This document shows positions 51,491-60,757 of a stretch of 64,000 nucleotides of DNA, piece after piece. The notes under the pieces are model-generated. The model had not been told where the DNA came from. It did not search any database and worked only from the letters and a program-made list of their open reading frames with translations. Source of the DNA: an uncultured Ruminococcus sp. Its GTDB lineage: Bacteria > Bacillota > Clostridia > Oscillospirales > Acutalibacteraceae. The translations under genes and the position numbers were made by a program. The DNA lies in assembly GCA_902767845.1 (NCBI GenBank), contig CACXIV010000010.1, positions 22,239 through 86,238 of the forward strand, read 5' to 3'. Each line of letters opens with the position of its first letter. The stretch's first letter is position 1.

Positions 51491-51662
51491 ATTATAAAAA
51501 AACGGCGCCTGATTCCTGCCCGTTCACGGGAATGTATCTGTCCGCTGCAAAGGTCTTTGATATTTTGACAAGTTGATTTTCTTTCAAACTTTCTTCTCCG
51601 TATTGATGATTTGAATTGCTCATTATCATGCCGAAGGCAAATCATGCGACGACAGGAGCGAT

Positions 51663-53021
51663 TCATTGCCGTGATATCGACACGACACTCTCGACATGGG
51701 CTGTCCTCGGGAACATGTCTACGGGGGTGATCTCATTTGTTTTGTAGCCGAGGCGATCGAAGTATTTTAGATCCCTCGCGAGGGTCGCGGGGTCGCAGGA
51801 TACGTAAACCACCCTGTCGGGCTCCATTTTTGCTATCGTGTTCACAAGCGCCTCTCCGCAGCCCTTGCGCGGAGGATCGACGATCACGACGTCGGGCTTC
51901 AAGCCGTTTTTCTCAAGCTGAGCGGCGGCGTTTTCCGCGTCCGAACAGATAAACTCGGCGTTGGTTATCCCGTTTAAGGCGGCGTTTTTCTCCGCGTCTT
52001 TGACCGCGTCGCCGATTATTTCAACGCCGATCAGCTTTTTGCAGTCCCTCGCCATAGTCAGTCCGATCGTGCCGGTGCCGCAGTATAGGTCGAGCAGGAT
52101 TTCGTTGCCCGACAGCCCGGCGTATTCCTTCGCCTTGCCGTAAAGCCTTTCCGCCTGAGCGCGGTTGACCTGCCAGAATGAGAACGGCGATATCCTGAAT
52201 TTCAGTCCGCACAGCATATCGGTGATGTAACCGTTGCCGTATGCGGTGCGGTTTTTGCCGCCCAAAATGACATTTGTATTTTCTCTGTTAGAATTAAAAA
52301 CCACGGTTTTAAGGTTCGGTATACGCTCTTTAAGCATACCGATAAGCATATCCTCGCGCTTTAGCCCGTTGCCGTTCACAACATAGCAGACCATCAGCTC
52401 GTTTGTGACCTCTCCCAGCCGCATGTACAGGTGCCTCAGCCTTCCCTTGCCGCTTTGCTCGTCATAGACGGTGTTGTCGGTGAGCGCCATAAACTCCCTT
52501 GTAACATCCGTGACCTCGCTGAATATCTTAGGTTGAAGGGCGCAGTCGCCGCAGTCGATTATCCTGTGGCTGTGAAAGGCGTAAAAGCCGGTCAGCAGCC
52601 TGCCGTCGCTGTCCCTGCCGACGGGGAGCTGAGCCTTGTTGCGGTAGCGCTCGGTTTTTTCGCTCGGGATAATCGGCATGATCTCGGCGCTTATTCCGCC
52701 GATCCGCTCCGCCGCGTCGATCACCTTTTGGCGTTTTATCCTGCATTCCTCGGCGTAGTTGATATGCCTCCACACGCAGCCGCCGCATTTTGAGTATACC
52801 GGGCAGTCGGGCCCGAGCCTCTCTTTTGAGGGCGAGATTATCTCCTCAAGCCTGCCGAAGGCGTAGGTCTTTTTCACTTTTAATATCCTGACCCTAAGCC
52901 TGTCGCCGACCGCCGAAAGCGGCACGAATACCGCAAGCCCGTCGCCGGTTCTGCCGACTCCGCTGCCCTCGGCGGAAGCGGAGGTGATATCCAGTTCGAT
53001 AATATCGTTTTTCTTCAACAT
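51663..53021 (-). CDS. rlmD: 23S rRNA (uracil-5)-methyltransferase RlmD/RumA-like
   Basis: A 452-residue SAM enzyme. It has an N-terminal TRAM domain (about 1-60), cysteines for an iron-sulfur cluster in CPVYSKCGGCVW (about 75-86) plus a fourth near CGDCALQPK, the SAM motif DLYCGTGTIGL, and the catalytic VSCDPATLARDLK. Bacillus homologues (RlmCD) methylate U747 and U1939 of 23S rRNA. The length is normal. It lies convergent to the toxin gene and divergent from murC. Confidence 0.93.
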   Translation of the reverse strand: MLKKNDIIELDITSASAEGSGVGRTGDGLAVFVPLSAVGDRLRVRILKVKKTYAFGRLEEIISPSKERLGPDCPVYSKCGGCVWRHINYAEECRIKRQKVIDAAERIGGISAEIMPIIPSEKTERYRNKAQLPVGRDSDGRLLTGFYAFHSHRIIDCGDCALQPKIFSEVTDVTREFMALTDNTVYDEQSGKGRLRHLYMRLGEVTNELMVCYVVNGNGLKREDMLIGMLKERIPNLKTVVFNSNRENTNVILGGKNRTAYGNGYITDMLCGLKFRISPFSFWQVNRAQAERLYGKAKEYAGLSGNEILLDLYCGTGTIGLTMARDCKKLIGVEIIGDAVKDAEKNAALNGITNAEFICSDAENAAAQLEKNGLKPDVVIVDPPRKGCGEALVNTIAKMEPDRVVYVSCDPATLARDLKYFDRLGYKTNEITPVDMFPRTAHVESVVSISRQ

Positions 53022-53182
53022 AATATTCCGTCGATCCTTATTTTATGATAATAATATTTTAGCATTTTCGGGCTTATTTGGCAACAATTTATGAAAATTG
53101 TAATTAGGTATTTATTTTTTTCGATTAATGGCTTATAATGGTAAAGTAAACTGCACAAAACATATTGAACGGAGTTGTACTT

Positions 53183-54568
53183 ATGGATTACGATAAATTA
53201 CTTAACGAGATCAAAAGGATCCACTTTATCGGAATCGGCGGCAGCGGAATGTGCCCGATCGCCGAGATACTTATGAGCGAGGGCTTTGAGATATCGGGCT
53301 CGGATATGAACGAGGGCGAGACCCTCGACAAGATGAAGGGCTACGGCATACCCGTGTATATGGGTCACGCGGCTGAGAATATCAGGGGAGCTGAGCTCGT
53401 TGTATATTCCGCGGCGGTAAAGCCCGAAAATCCCGAGCGCAAGGCGGCTGACGAGCAGGGAATACCCTGTATCGAGCGAAGCGTGATGCTCGGCGTGGTG
53501 TGCAGAAGGTACAACCGCTCGATCGCCGTATCGGGAACCCACGGAAAGACCTCGACCACCGCCATGCTGTCTCAGATCTTGATCGGCAGCGGCTTTGATC
53601 CCTCCGCGATAATCGGCGGAAAGCTCCCGTTCATCGGCGGCAACAGCTACGTCGGCCAGAGCGATATCATTGTGTGCGAGGCGTGCGAGTATGTCGATAC
53701 GTTCTTGCAGCTCAACCCGTTTATTTCTATAATCCTCAATATCGACGCCGATCACCTCGATTACTTCAAGAACCTCGACAACATCAAAAGGTCGTTTAAT
53801 AAATTCGCGAAGCAGACAACCGGTCTGCTCGTCATCAACGGCGACGACCAAAACACACTCGACGCGGTCGCGGACGTCGATATCCCGAAGCTCACCTTCG
53901 GCTTTAACGACGGAAACGATTATCAGGCTGTCAATATCAGCGCGGACAAGGGCGTTCACGAGCAGTACGACCTGCTTTACAGGGGAGAAAAGCTCACGAG
54001 CGTTAAGCTGATCGTCCCCGGCAGACACAATATCTACAACTCGCTCGCTGCCGCGGCAACAGCTCATTACCTCGGCGCGACCCCGAACGAGATATCAGAG
54101 AACCTGCACAAGTTCGGCGGCGTTCACAGGCGCTTTGAGATCCTTGGAACTCCCTGCGGCATTACCGTTGCGGACGACTTCGCGCATCATCCCACAGAGC
54201 TCAAGGCTACACTCAACGCGGCTATGCAGATGGGCTTCAACAAGGTCTGGGCGGTGTTCCAGCCGCACACCTTCTCGCGTACCGCCATGCTCCTCGACGA
54301 CTTCGCCGAGGCGCTCAAGATCCCCGACGTCGCGATAGTTTCCGAGATACTCCCCGTCAGGGAGACGAACACCTACAATATCTACGCGACCGACCTCACC
54401 GCGAAGATCCCCGGCAGCGTGTACCGCAAGACCTTCGAGGAGATCACCGATTACGTCTGCGAGCACGCCAAGGAGGGCGACCTCATCCTCACAATGGGCG
54501 GCGGCAACGTCTACATGTGCGCGAATATGATAAACAAACAGCTCAAATATATGGAAGAGAATAATTGA
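53183..54568 (+). CDS. murC: UDP-N-acetylmuramate--L-alanine ligase
   Basis: A 461-residue Mur ligase adding the first amino acid of the peptidoglycan stem peptide. ATG 53183 is preferred, with ACGGAG eight bases upstream; an in-frame TTG lies at 53165. The N-terminal HFIGIGGSGMCPIAEIL Rossmann motif is near residue 12, the ATP loop VSGTHGKTSTTAML near residue 117, and DDFAHHPTELKATL near residue 333. A TATAAT at 53134-53139 may be its -10 box. It is alone rather than in a dcw cluster. Confidence 0.96.
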   Translation: MDYDKLLNEIKRIHFIGIGGSGMCPIAEILMSEGFEISGSDMNEGETLDKMKGYGIPVYMGHAAENIRGAELVVYSAAVKPENPERKAADEQGIPCIERSVMLGVVCRRYNRSIAVSGTHGKTSTTAMLSQILIGSGFDPSAIIGGKLPFIGGNSYVGQSDIIVCEACEYVDTFLQLNPFISIILNIDADHLDYFKNLDNIKRSFNKFAKQTTGLLVINGDDQNTLDAVADVDIPKLTFGFNDGNDYQAVNISADKGVHEQYDLLYRGEKLTSVKLIVPGRHNIYNSLAAAATAHYLGATPNEISENLHKFGGVHRRFEILGTPCGITVADDFAHHPTELKATLNAAMQMGFNKVWAVFQPHTFSRTAMLLDDFAEALKIPDVAIVSEILPVRETNTYNIYATDLTAKIPGSVYRKTFEEITDYVCEHAKEGDLILTMGGGNVYMCANMINKQLKYMEENN

Positions 54569-54576
54569 AGAATTTG

Positions 54577-54657
54577 CAGGGGCGGTCATTGACCGCCCGC
54601 GGATAACAGCAAACGTTGTATAAATCCCGCGGGCGAGCAATGCTCGCCCCTACTTTT
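54577..54657. repeat. Palindromic intergenic repeat (REP/MITE-like)
   Basis: Two hairpins face each other: GGGCGGTCATTGACCGCCC (about 54580-54597) and GGGCGAGCAATGCTCGCCC (54631-54649), enclosed by CCGCGG/CCCGCGGG arms and bounded by CAGGGG and CCCCTAC. The form is that of dispersed palindromic repeats in gut Clostridia. A T-run after it lets it work as the murC terminator. Confidence 0.7.
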
Positions 54658-54669
54658 TGTGTTTTATAC

Positions 54670-54722
54670 TTGACAATCGTACAAACCTATGATATCCTAT
54701 ATACATAGAAATACTATGTATA
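54670..54722 (+). promoter_or_regulatory. Promoter with dyad operator for the HAAS/PadR operon
   Basis: TTGACA (54670-54675) and TATCCT (54693-54698) are 17 bases apart. Just downstream, TATACATAG (54700-54708) and CTATGTATA (54714-54722) form a perfect 9-bp dyad with a 5-base centre over the likely start of transcription. The ATAC/GTAT and ACAT/ATGT elements suit a PadR-family repressor. Confidence 0.7.
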
Positions 54723-54743
54723 AACAATCACAAGGTATGCGCT

Positions 54744-56084
54744 ATGAAATATGATTATCTAAACGCCGTTGAACAGCGGCTGAAAAAAGAAAAATCAAAA
54801 AAGCTCATCATCGCCGAGCTTGAGGCTCATATCAGCGATAAGATCGACTATTATCTCGATTTGGGATATTCAAAGGAAGAAGCCGAAAAGCGCGCGATAG
54901 AGGAGATGGGCGATCCCGACGATACCGCTCTGCCGCTCAATAAGCTGTACAGCAGCGCCGCACAAGACTGGACGACGCTGATTGGATATGTTTTTCTTAT
55001 CCTGACGGTCGTTATGCCGTTTTTCTTTGAAAAATTCGATTACGCGGGAGGATATTACCGCGAGGTTTACCACCTTGTTTCCGTAGATTTCATATCACTC
55101 GGAGTCGTTTTTGGTTATGTGTGTTTTCTGGCTTTCGCTTATAAGTCAAAGGATAAAATATTGACGATCTCCGCCGCGATAGCCCTGCTGATATCAAATC
55201 TAAGCGGTATGACCATTTTCCGACCCGCGGTATATTCTTTTATAAAGCTCGCGTTATCAGGCGTCAACGGTTATATCGACAGTGTTTTTGCCTATTCTTA
55301 TTTTGCCCAAAGCTATAAATTACCGCTGACGATCGGATCGTATATCATATTTGCGGTCTTGCTGATATGGGCGATAGTCCAGTTTATTGCGATCTATCGT
55401 CAGGAACGCCTGCTCAATTCAAAAAAGCTGAATTTGATAATCCGCGTGATAAAAAGAGCAATAATTGTCCTGCTCTGTGTCAATGTGACGGTTATGTCCG
55501 CGGCAACCATAACCGCCGCGTTCAGGCTTCCCGAAAAGCGCGAACAGCTGCACACTGAGCGTGTAAAAATGATAGACGATATAATCAATACTCCGCTCGA
55601 TTACCTGACAGGGCTATACTTTCATGATAACGGCTGCAAAAAATTAGGAATGATGCCGCCGCTGAATATGGATAAAAAAGAATTTGATGAATTAAATTAT
55701 CTCAGCGACCAATTTGTTTATTACTACTCGGCAGGGAACAACTATTTTGTGACCGACAGAGACGTAGCATTTTACGCCAGATCGGATTATAATTTGCCCT
55801 TTGACGCGCTCGAAAAATATGAGATCGACTCTGAGCTTTTGTATAGCAACGATTACGGTAATTTGCAGGAGTTTCTTGATGAAGCCCGGTACGACAAGGC
55901 ATATCAGGTGTTGAAGAAAAACGGTGATAACGGAGAGATGATCATATTAAGTTTTTACACAAGCGCGCATAAAACAGGAAACATATACTTTGAAAATATG
56001 GAAGGCGGTCATTCGTCGGATCTGAGTAAATATATTTTCCGTGGAACAGACTTTGACATTTACGATATATATAGGGGGATTTAA
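54744..56084 (+). CDS. HAAS-domain (DUF1700-like) polytopic membrane protein
   Basis: A 446-residue protein. The N-terminal domain (residues 1-70: YLNAVEQRLKKEKSKKLIIAELEAHISDKI ... RAIEEMGDPDD, split here by dots) is the HAAS signalling domain found on many membrane proteins paired with PadR regulators. About seven hydrophobic segments follow (residues 75-260), then an extracellular or peripheral region of about 190 residues with no family I recognise. PadR-HAAS pairs often respond to envelope conditions; the role here is unknown. The stop is one base before padR. Confidence 0.82.
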   Translation: MKYDYLNAVEQRLKKEKSKKLIIAELEAHISDKIDYYLDLGYSKEEAEKRAIEEMGDPDDTALPLNKLYSSAAQDWTTLIGYVFLILTVVMPFFFEKFDYAGGYYREVYHLVSVDFISLGVVFGYVCFLAFAYKSKDKILTISAAIALLISNLSGMTIFRPAVYSFIKLALSGVNGYIDSVFAYSYFAQSYKLPLTIGSYIIFAVLLIWAIVQFIAIYRQERLLNSKKLNLIIRVIKRAIIVLLCVNVTVMSAATITAAFRLPEKREQLHTERVKMIDDIINTPLDYLTGLYFHDNGCKKLGMMPPLNMDKKEFDELNYLSDQFVYYYSAGNNYFVTDRDVAFYARSDYNLPFDALEKYEIDSELLYSNDYGNLQEFLDEARYDKAYQVLKKNGDNGEMIILSFYTSAHKTGNIYFENMEGGHSSDLSKYIFRGTDFDIYDIYRGI

Positions 56085-56085
56085 A

Positions 56086-56412
56086 ATGAAAATCAGCAAG
56101 GAATTGATAAAGGGAAGCACATCCATCCTCGTGCTCAGCGTGCTAAAGGACAACGACCTGTACGGCTACAAGATCATCAAGGAAATTCAGTTAAGGAGCG
56201 AAAAGGTCTTTGATTTCAAGGAGGGCACGCTCTATCCCGTGCTACACGCGCTCGAAAAAGAGGGATATCTGGAAAGCTACTGGGACGAGTTTGACAACCG
56301 CAAACGCAAATACTACCACATAACCCGCAAGGGCAAAAAATGTCTTGTCGAAAAGCAGGAGGAGTGGAAGCTGTTTACAAATACGGTCAACAAGGTATTG
56401 GAGTTCGCGTGA
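56086..56412 (+). CDS. PadR-family transcriptional repressor
   Basis: A 108-residue winged-helix regulator beginning MKISKELIKGSTSILVLSVL, with the family segment YGYKIIKEIQ and the recognition region FKEGTLYPVLHALEKEGYL. The long C-terminal helix used for dimerization is short, as in subfamily 2. AGGGGG precedes the ATG. It is co-transcribed with the HAAS membrane protein and is the natural candidate to bind the dyad at 54700-54722. Confidence 0.92.
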   Translation: MKISKELIKGSTSILVLSVLKDNDLYGYKIIKEIQLRSEKVFDFKEGTLYPVLHALEKEGYLESYWDEFDNRKRKYYHITRKGKKCLVEKQEEWKLFTNTVNKVLEFA

Positions 56413-56431
56413 CGGTTTTTTTAATTTCAAT

Positions 56432-56520
56432 CGCAGGGGCGGACACCTGTGTGCGCTCCCGAGGACGGTCAATCAAACGTTTGCCATGAGGCGGAGGCAA
56501 GCCCTGCCGCTGCAAAAAAT
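56432..56520. repeat. Degenerate copy of the GGGGCGG-type intergenic repeat
   Basis: CGCAGGGGCGGACACCTGTGTGCGC resembles the left end of the palindromic repeat after murC (CAGGGGCGG). The rest of the 240-base gap has no gene. Only the shared end makes this a repeat, so the call is tentative. Confidence 0.35.
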
Positions 56521-56538
56521 CTTTAATCAGCATTACAG

Positions 56539-56570
56539 CGGCGACCCTTGCGGTCGCCGTTCTTTTTTTC
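56539..56570 (+). terminator. Intrinsic terminator after padR
   Basis: CGGCGACC (56539-56546) and GGTCGCCG (56552-56559) form the stem, followed by TTCTTTTTTT. Confidence 0.9.
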
Positions 56571-56593
56571 TAAAATCAACAGCCATATTTTAC

Positions 56594-56623
56594 TTGACTG
56601 TACCCCTGTTCGGGTTATATAAT
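56594..56623 (+). promoter_or_regulatory. Predicted promoter of the methyltransferase-SDR-yihY unit
   Basis: TTGACT (56594-56599) and TATAAT (56618-56623), 18 bases apart, just after the padR terminator and about 30 bases before the gene. Confidence 0.7.
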
Positions 56624-56655
56624 ATACTCGTATAAATATATCCGGGAGTGAAAGT

Positions 56656-57285
56656 ATGAAATACCATAAGCTCGTAGAAAACGCCCAAAAGCCCGAGGGG
56701 TTTTGGGGAAAACTCATGATACGTTCTATGAACAGAGGTCATTCGGAACTGACCGACTGGGCTCTGTGCCATATTGATATAAAGAGCGGAGATCACGTTC
56801 TCGACGTCGGCTGCGGCGGCGGAAAAACCGTCGGCAAGCTTTGCGAAAAGGTCGGCGGAGGCAAGGTCTACGGGGTCGATTACTCCGAGCTCTGCATAAA
56901 AAAGGCGGAAAAGCTAAACCATAAGAATGTGATCTGCGGCAAGGCAAAGCTAAAAAAGGCGTCGGTGTCGGCGCTGCCGTTTGAGTCCGATAAATTCGAC
57001 TTTGTCACCGCGGTGGAGACCTACTATTTTTGGCCGGATAAGCTAAACGACCTAAAGGAGATCGCAAGGGTGCTAAAGCCCGGCGGAAAGCTTTTGCTCG
57101 TGTTTGAGATGCTCAAGGACAAAAACGACCCCGACAAGTGGACAAAGGTAGAGAAAAGGCTTAATATCGAGGCGGTATCAAGGGAATATATCGACGATAT
57201 GCTCGAACGCGCGGGATATCAGAACATCCGCACCTACATAAAAAGCGGCACAAGCTGGCTCTGCGCGGTTGCCGAAAAGGAGTAA
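56656..57285 (+). CDS. Class I SAM-dependent methyltransferase (Methyltransf_11-like)
   Basis: A 209-residue soluble methyltransferase. Motif I is VLDVGCGGGKTVGKL near residue 50, an acidic residue follows at GVDYSE, and KFDFVTAVETYYFW and VLKPGGKLLLVFEM are the later family blocks. Substrate unknown; small molecules are most likely. GGGAG lies upstream. The gene is three bases before the SDR gene, so they are co-transcribed, but the functions have no clear connection. Confidence 0.87.
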   Translation: MKYHKLVENAQKPEGFWGKLMIRSMNRGHSELTDWALCHIDIKSGDHVLDVGCGGGKTVGKLCEKVGGGKVYGVDYSELCIKKAEKLNHKNVICGKAKLKKASVSALPFESDKFDFVTAVETYYFWPDKLNDLKEIARVLKPGGKLLLVFEMLKDKNDPDKWTKVEKRLNIEAVSREYIDDMLERAGYQNIRTYIKSGTSWLCAVAEKE

Positions 57286-57288
57286 ACT

Positions 57289-58053
57289 ATGAAGGCGTTA
57301 ATAACCGGAGCAAGCTCGGGTATCGGCAGGGAATTTGCCCTGTACCTCGCCGAGCTTGGATATGACCTGATAATCTGCGCGCGCAGCACCGATAAGCTGA
57401 ACGCGCTTAAAGACGAGATAAAAAACGTCAGCGTGCGCGTGATAACGATCGACCTTTCGCGCGAGGCGGACGCGTTCGATCTTTACGAGCATTTAAGGGA
57501 AGAAAATATCGACGTGCTGATCAACAACGCCGGCTTCGGAGCGTACGGAAAATTCCTCGACGTCCCCGTAGAGCGCGAGATGGAGCTTATCCACACGAAC
57601 GTCAGCTCCGTCCATATCCTGACAAAGTGCTTCTTAAAGGATATGGCTGAGAAAAACAGCGGACTGATCCTCAACGTCGGCTCAATGGCAGGCTTTTCCG
57701 CGGGACCCAAGCTGTCAAGCTACTACGCCTCAAAGAACTACGTCGTCCGGCTGACTCAGGCGGTCAGCGAGGAGCTGAGGCGCGACGGCAGCAAGGTCAA
57801 AATATCCGTGCTCTGTCCCGGACCCGTCAACACCAACTTCAACAACGTCGCCGACGTCAGCTTTTCTGCCAAGGGACTCGAGCCGAGGAACGTCGCCAGG
57901 TACGCCTTCGACAAGGCGAGGCAGGGCAAGACCGTGATCATCCCCGGCTTCGGAATGAAGGCGGTCAAGTTCTTTGAGCGGTTTTTGTCAGAAAACGCGC
58001 TTACGAGGCTTTCGTACAACGTCCAGTCAAAAAAAGACGGTAACGGAAAATGA
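57289..58053 (+). CDS. Short-chain dehydrogenase/reductase
   Basis: A 254-residue classical SDR. The cofactor loop ITGASSGIG is at residues 4-12, NNAGFG near residue 80, the catalytic serine in NVGSMAGFSA near residue 130 and the YxxxK motif in SSYYASKNYV near residue 143. The ICARS sequence after the second strand suggests NADP preference. Members of this DltE/YqjQ-like group have unknown substrates. It overlaps the yihY gene by four bases. Confidence 0.9.
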   Translation: MKALITGASSGIGREFALYLAELGYDLIICARSTDKLNALKDEIKNVSVRVITIDLSREADAFDLYEHLREENIDVLINNAGFGAYGKFLDVPVEREMELIHTNVSSVHILTKCFLKDMAEKNSGLILNVGSMAGFSAGPKLSSYYASKNYVVRLTQAVSEELRRDGSKVKISVLCPGPVNTNFNNVADVSFSAKGLEPRNVARYAFDKARQGKTVIIPGFGMKAVKFFERFLSENALTRLSYNVQSKKDGNGK

Positions 58054-58940
58054 TAAAGCTTGTCAGACGAATCTACGATATTTTTTCGCCGTTTATAAAA
58101 AAGCTCAACGACGACAATATTTTCGCGATCTCGGGTCAGTCGGCGTTCTATCTGCTGCTGACCCTGATCCCGTTTACCATGTTCGCGGTGTCTATCCTTC
58201 AAAACCTGCATATCCCCGTGAGCAAGTTCGACAGCTTTTTCAGCGTTGTCTTTAACGAACGCGCGTCAAGCTACATCTCAAATTACCTCGGCAACGTCAA
58301 CGGCGGCACGGTCAGCGTTTCGCTCATTACTATGATAGTCACGCTCTGGTCTGCGGCAAAGGGCATCCACGCCATTATGAACGGCCTTAACCGTATCCAC
58401 CATACCTACGAGAACCGCAACTGGTTTTTGGTGCGCCTCAGGGCGATGTTCTACACGGTGGTTTTTGTGTTCATCCTGTTCGCCACGGCGTTTTTAACGG
58501 TGCTCGGTCAGGCGGTAAACAACGCGCTCACGCCCTCGCTGCCCAGTCTGCCGGTGATCGTCGCTGTCGTTTACGAGTTCAGGTTCATCATAATATTCTT
58601 TTATTTGGTTATCCTGTTCGCGTTCATCTACCGCAATATCCCCAACCTCACCCACGAAACAAGAAAGAACTACGGCTTTGTATATCAGCTTCCGGGAGCG
58701 CTTTTGTGCGCCGCGGCGTGGATACTGCTGTCGCTGGGGATTTCCGTCTACGTCGGCGATTTCAACGGCTTTTCCATCTACGGCGGACTCGCTAAGGTCG
58801 CGGTAATGATGGTGTGGCTGTACTTCTGCATACTCTGTCTGATGTTCGGCGCGGAGGTCAACTGCTACTACCATATCCAGATAAAATACTTCATAGACAA
58901 TAAAATTCTCAGAAAGAATAAAAGAAAGAAAAGACGTTAA
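58050..58940 (+). CDS. YihY/BrkB (UPF0761) family inner membrane protein
   Basis: A 296-residue protein with six hydrophobic segments and the family's GQSAFYLLLTLIPFTMF at residues about 28-44, and GGLAKVAVMMVWLYFCILCLMFGAE near the end, shown here as one stretch of membrane helix (LAKVAVMMVWLYF). The C-terminus is strongly basic. The family was once misnamed RNase BN; its function is unknown, with transport suspected. It is coupled to the SDR gene by an ATGA overlap. Confidence 0.88.
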   Translation: MIKLVRRIYDIFSPFIKKLNDDNIFAISGQSAFYLLLTLIPFTMFAVSILQNLHIPVSKFDSFFSVVFNERASSYISNYLGNVNGGTVSVSLITMIVTLWSAAKGIHAIMNGLNRIHHTYENRNWFLVRLRAMFYTVVFVFILFATAFLTVLGQAVNNALTPSLPSLPVIVAVVYEFRFIIIFFYLVILFAFIYRNIPNLTHETRKNYGFVYQLPGALLCAAAWILLSLGISVYVGDFNGFSIYGGLAKVAVMMVWLYFCILCLMFGAEVNCYYHIQIKYFIDNKILRKNKRKKRR

Positions 58941-59007
58941 TTATAAGAAATAATACGCAAGCAAGGCGCGCCGCGGATCATACGGCGCCGCCTTAAGGAG
59001 AGATAAT

Positions 59008-60756
59008 ATGATAAAAACCTTGGCGGTACATATCAAGGGCTATATCAGGGAGTCGGTGATGACTCCGCTGTTTATGATCCTTGAGGTAGTTATGGAAACA
59101 ATAATCCCGTGGCTCATGGCGTCGATGATCGACGAGGGCGTGTCGAAGGGGAACCTGAACCATGTCGTCACCACGGGACTCTTAATGGGTCTGTGCGCAC
59201 TTGTCGCGCTTTTCGCGGGATATATGGGCGGCGTTTTCGGGGCCAAGGCGTCTGCCGGTTTCGCAAAAAACCTCAGGGAAGCCATGTTTATCAATATTCA
59301 GAGCTTTTCGTTCGCGAATATCGACAAATACTCCACCGCCGGTCTTGTCACCAGAATGACGACCGACGTCACCAACCTGCAAAACGCCTATCAGATGATA
59401 CTCAGGATCTGCTTCCGCGCGCCGATCAACCTGATCGCAGCCATGACCATGACGCTGATAATCAACGCAAAGCTCGCTACGGTATACCTTGTGGCGATAG
59501 CGTTCCTCGCGCTCGTGCTCATATTTGTCGTCAGCAGGACGTACAAGCTGTTTTCGGAGGTTTTCGAGCGTTACGACGACCTCAACGCCAACGTGCAGGA
59601 GAACGTGTCCTCTATCCGCGTGGTAAAGGCTTTTGTCCGCGAGGAGCACGAGGTCGGAAAGTTCAACAAGGCGGCTTATAACCTCTACAGGCTGTTCGTT
59701 AAGGCGGAGAACATGATGGTTTCCGTTTCGCCGGTAATGACCCTTACGGTTTACGGCTCCATGATCGCGATAAGCTGGTTCGGAGCCAATATGATCGTCG
59801 GCGGCGAGCTCTCCACCGGCGAGCTTACAAGCATGCTGACCTTCTGCATGCAGATATTGATGAGCCTTATGATGCTCGCGCTGATCTTTGTGATGCTGAC
59901 GATGAGCATGGCGAGCGCAAAGCGTATTTCGGGCGTGCTCAGCGAGAGATCGACCCTGACAAATCCCGAGGATCCCGATTACGACGTCCCCGACGGCAGC
60001 ATAGATTTTGAAAACGTATTTTTCAGCTACAGCAAAAAAAGCGAGCGCCCGGTGCTTAACAATATCAACCTCAGCATAAGCTCCGGCGAGACCATCGGGA
60101 TCATCGGCGGCACCGGCAGCTCCAAAACAAGCCTTGTCAACCTGATCGGCAGGCTTTACGACGTAAACGAGGGCTCGGTAAAGGTAGGCGGCAAGGACGT
60201 CCGCTCATACGACCTCGAGACCCTGCGCGACAAGGTCTCGGTGGTTCTCCAGAAAAACGTGCTTTTCAGCGGCACCATCCTCGACAATCTCCGCTGGGGC
60301 AACGAGAACGCGACCGAGGAGGAGTGCGTAAAAGCGTGCAGGCTCGCCTGCGCGGATGATTTTATTCAGACCTTCCCCGAAAAATACAATACAAAGATCG
60401 AACAGGGCGGCACCAACGTATCCGGCGGTCAAAAGCAGAGGCTTTGTATCGCGCGCGCTCTGCTCAAAAAACCTAAGATCCTCATTCTCGACGATTCCAC
60501 CAGCGCGGTCGATACCGCGACCGACGCCAAGATCCGCAGGGCGTTCGCCGAGGAGATCCCCGATACCACCAAGCTGATAATCTCTCAGCGCGTGTCGAGC
60601 GTAGAAAACGCCGACAGGATAGTGGTTATGGATAACGGCGAGATCAATGCCGTCGGAACTCACGAACAGCTTTTGGAGAGCTGTGAGATATACAGGGAGA
60701 TCTATGTCGCCCAGACGGTCGGCAACGGAGATTTTGACAAGAAGGGGGAGATGTAA
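59008..60756 (+). CDS. ABC exporter subunit 1 (degenerate-site half of heterodimer)
   Basis: A 582-residue half-transporter: six membrane segments (about 1-310) and an ATPase domain with Walker A GGTGSSKTSL near residue 372, signature VSGGQKQRL near 474 and Walker B ILILDDSTSAVD near 495, in which Asp replaces the catalytic Glu. That change is characteristic of one half of heterodimeric exporters such as TM287/288, BmrCD and LmrCD. AAGGAGA precedes the ATG. The partner follows after one base. Substrates may be drugs, lipids or peptides. Confidence 0.92.
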   Translation: MIKTLAVHIKGYIRESVMTPLFMILEVVMETIIPWLMASMIDEGVSKGNLNHVVTTGLLMGLCALVALFAGYMGGVFGAKASAGFAKNLREAMFINIQSFSFANIDKYSTAGLVTRMTTDVTNLQNAYQMILRICFRAPINLIAAMTMTLIINAKLATVYLVAIAFLALVLIFVVSRTYKLFSEVFERYDDLNANVQENVSSIRVVKAFVREEHEVGKFNKAAYNLYRLFVKAENMMVSVSPVMTLTVYGSMIAISWFGANMIVGGELSTGELTSMLTFCMQILMSLMMLALIFVMLTMSMASAKRISGVLSERSTLTNPEDPDYDVPDGSIDFENVFFSYSKKSERPVLNNINLSISSGETIGIIGGTGSSKTSLVNLIGRLYDVNEGSVKVGGKDVRSYDLETLRDKVSVVLQKNVLFSGTILDNLRWGNENATEEECVKACRLACADDFIQTFPEKYNTKIEQGGTNVSGGQKQRLCIARALLKKPKILILDDSTSAVDTATDAKIRRAFAEEIPDTTKLIISQRVSSVENADRIVVMDNGEINAVGTHEQLLESCEIYREIYVAQTVGNGDFDKKGEM

Positions 60757-60757
60757 G

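Noticed and set aside
58050-58940. Annotation of the YihY protein as ribonuclease BN
   Set aside because: That name came from an old misassignment; the protein is a six-helix membrane protein with no nuclease motif.
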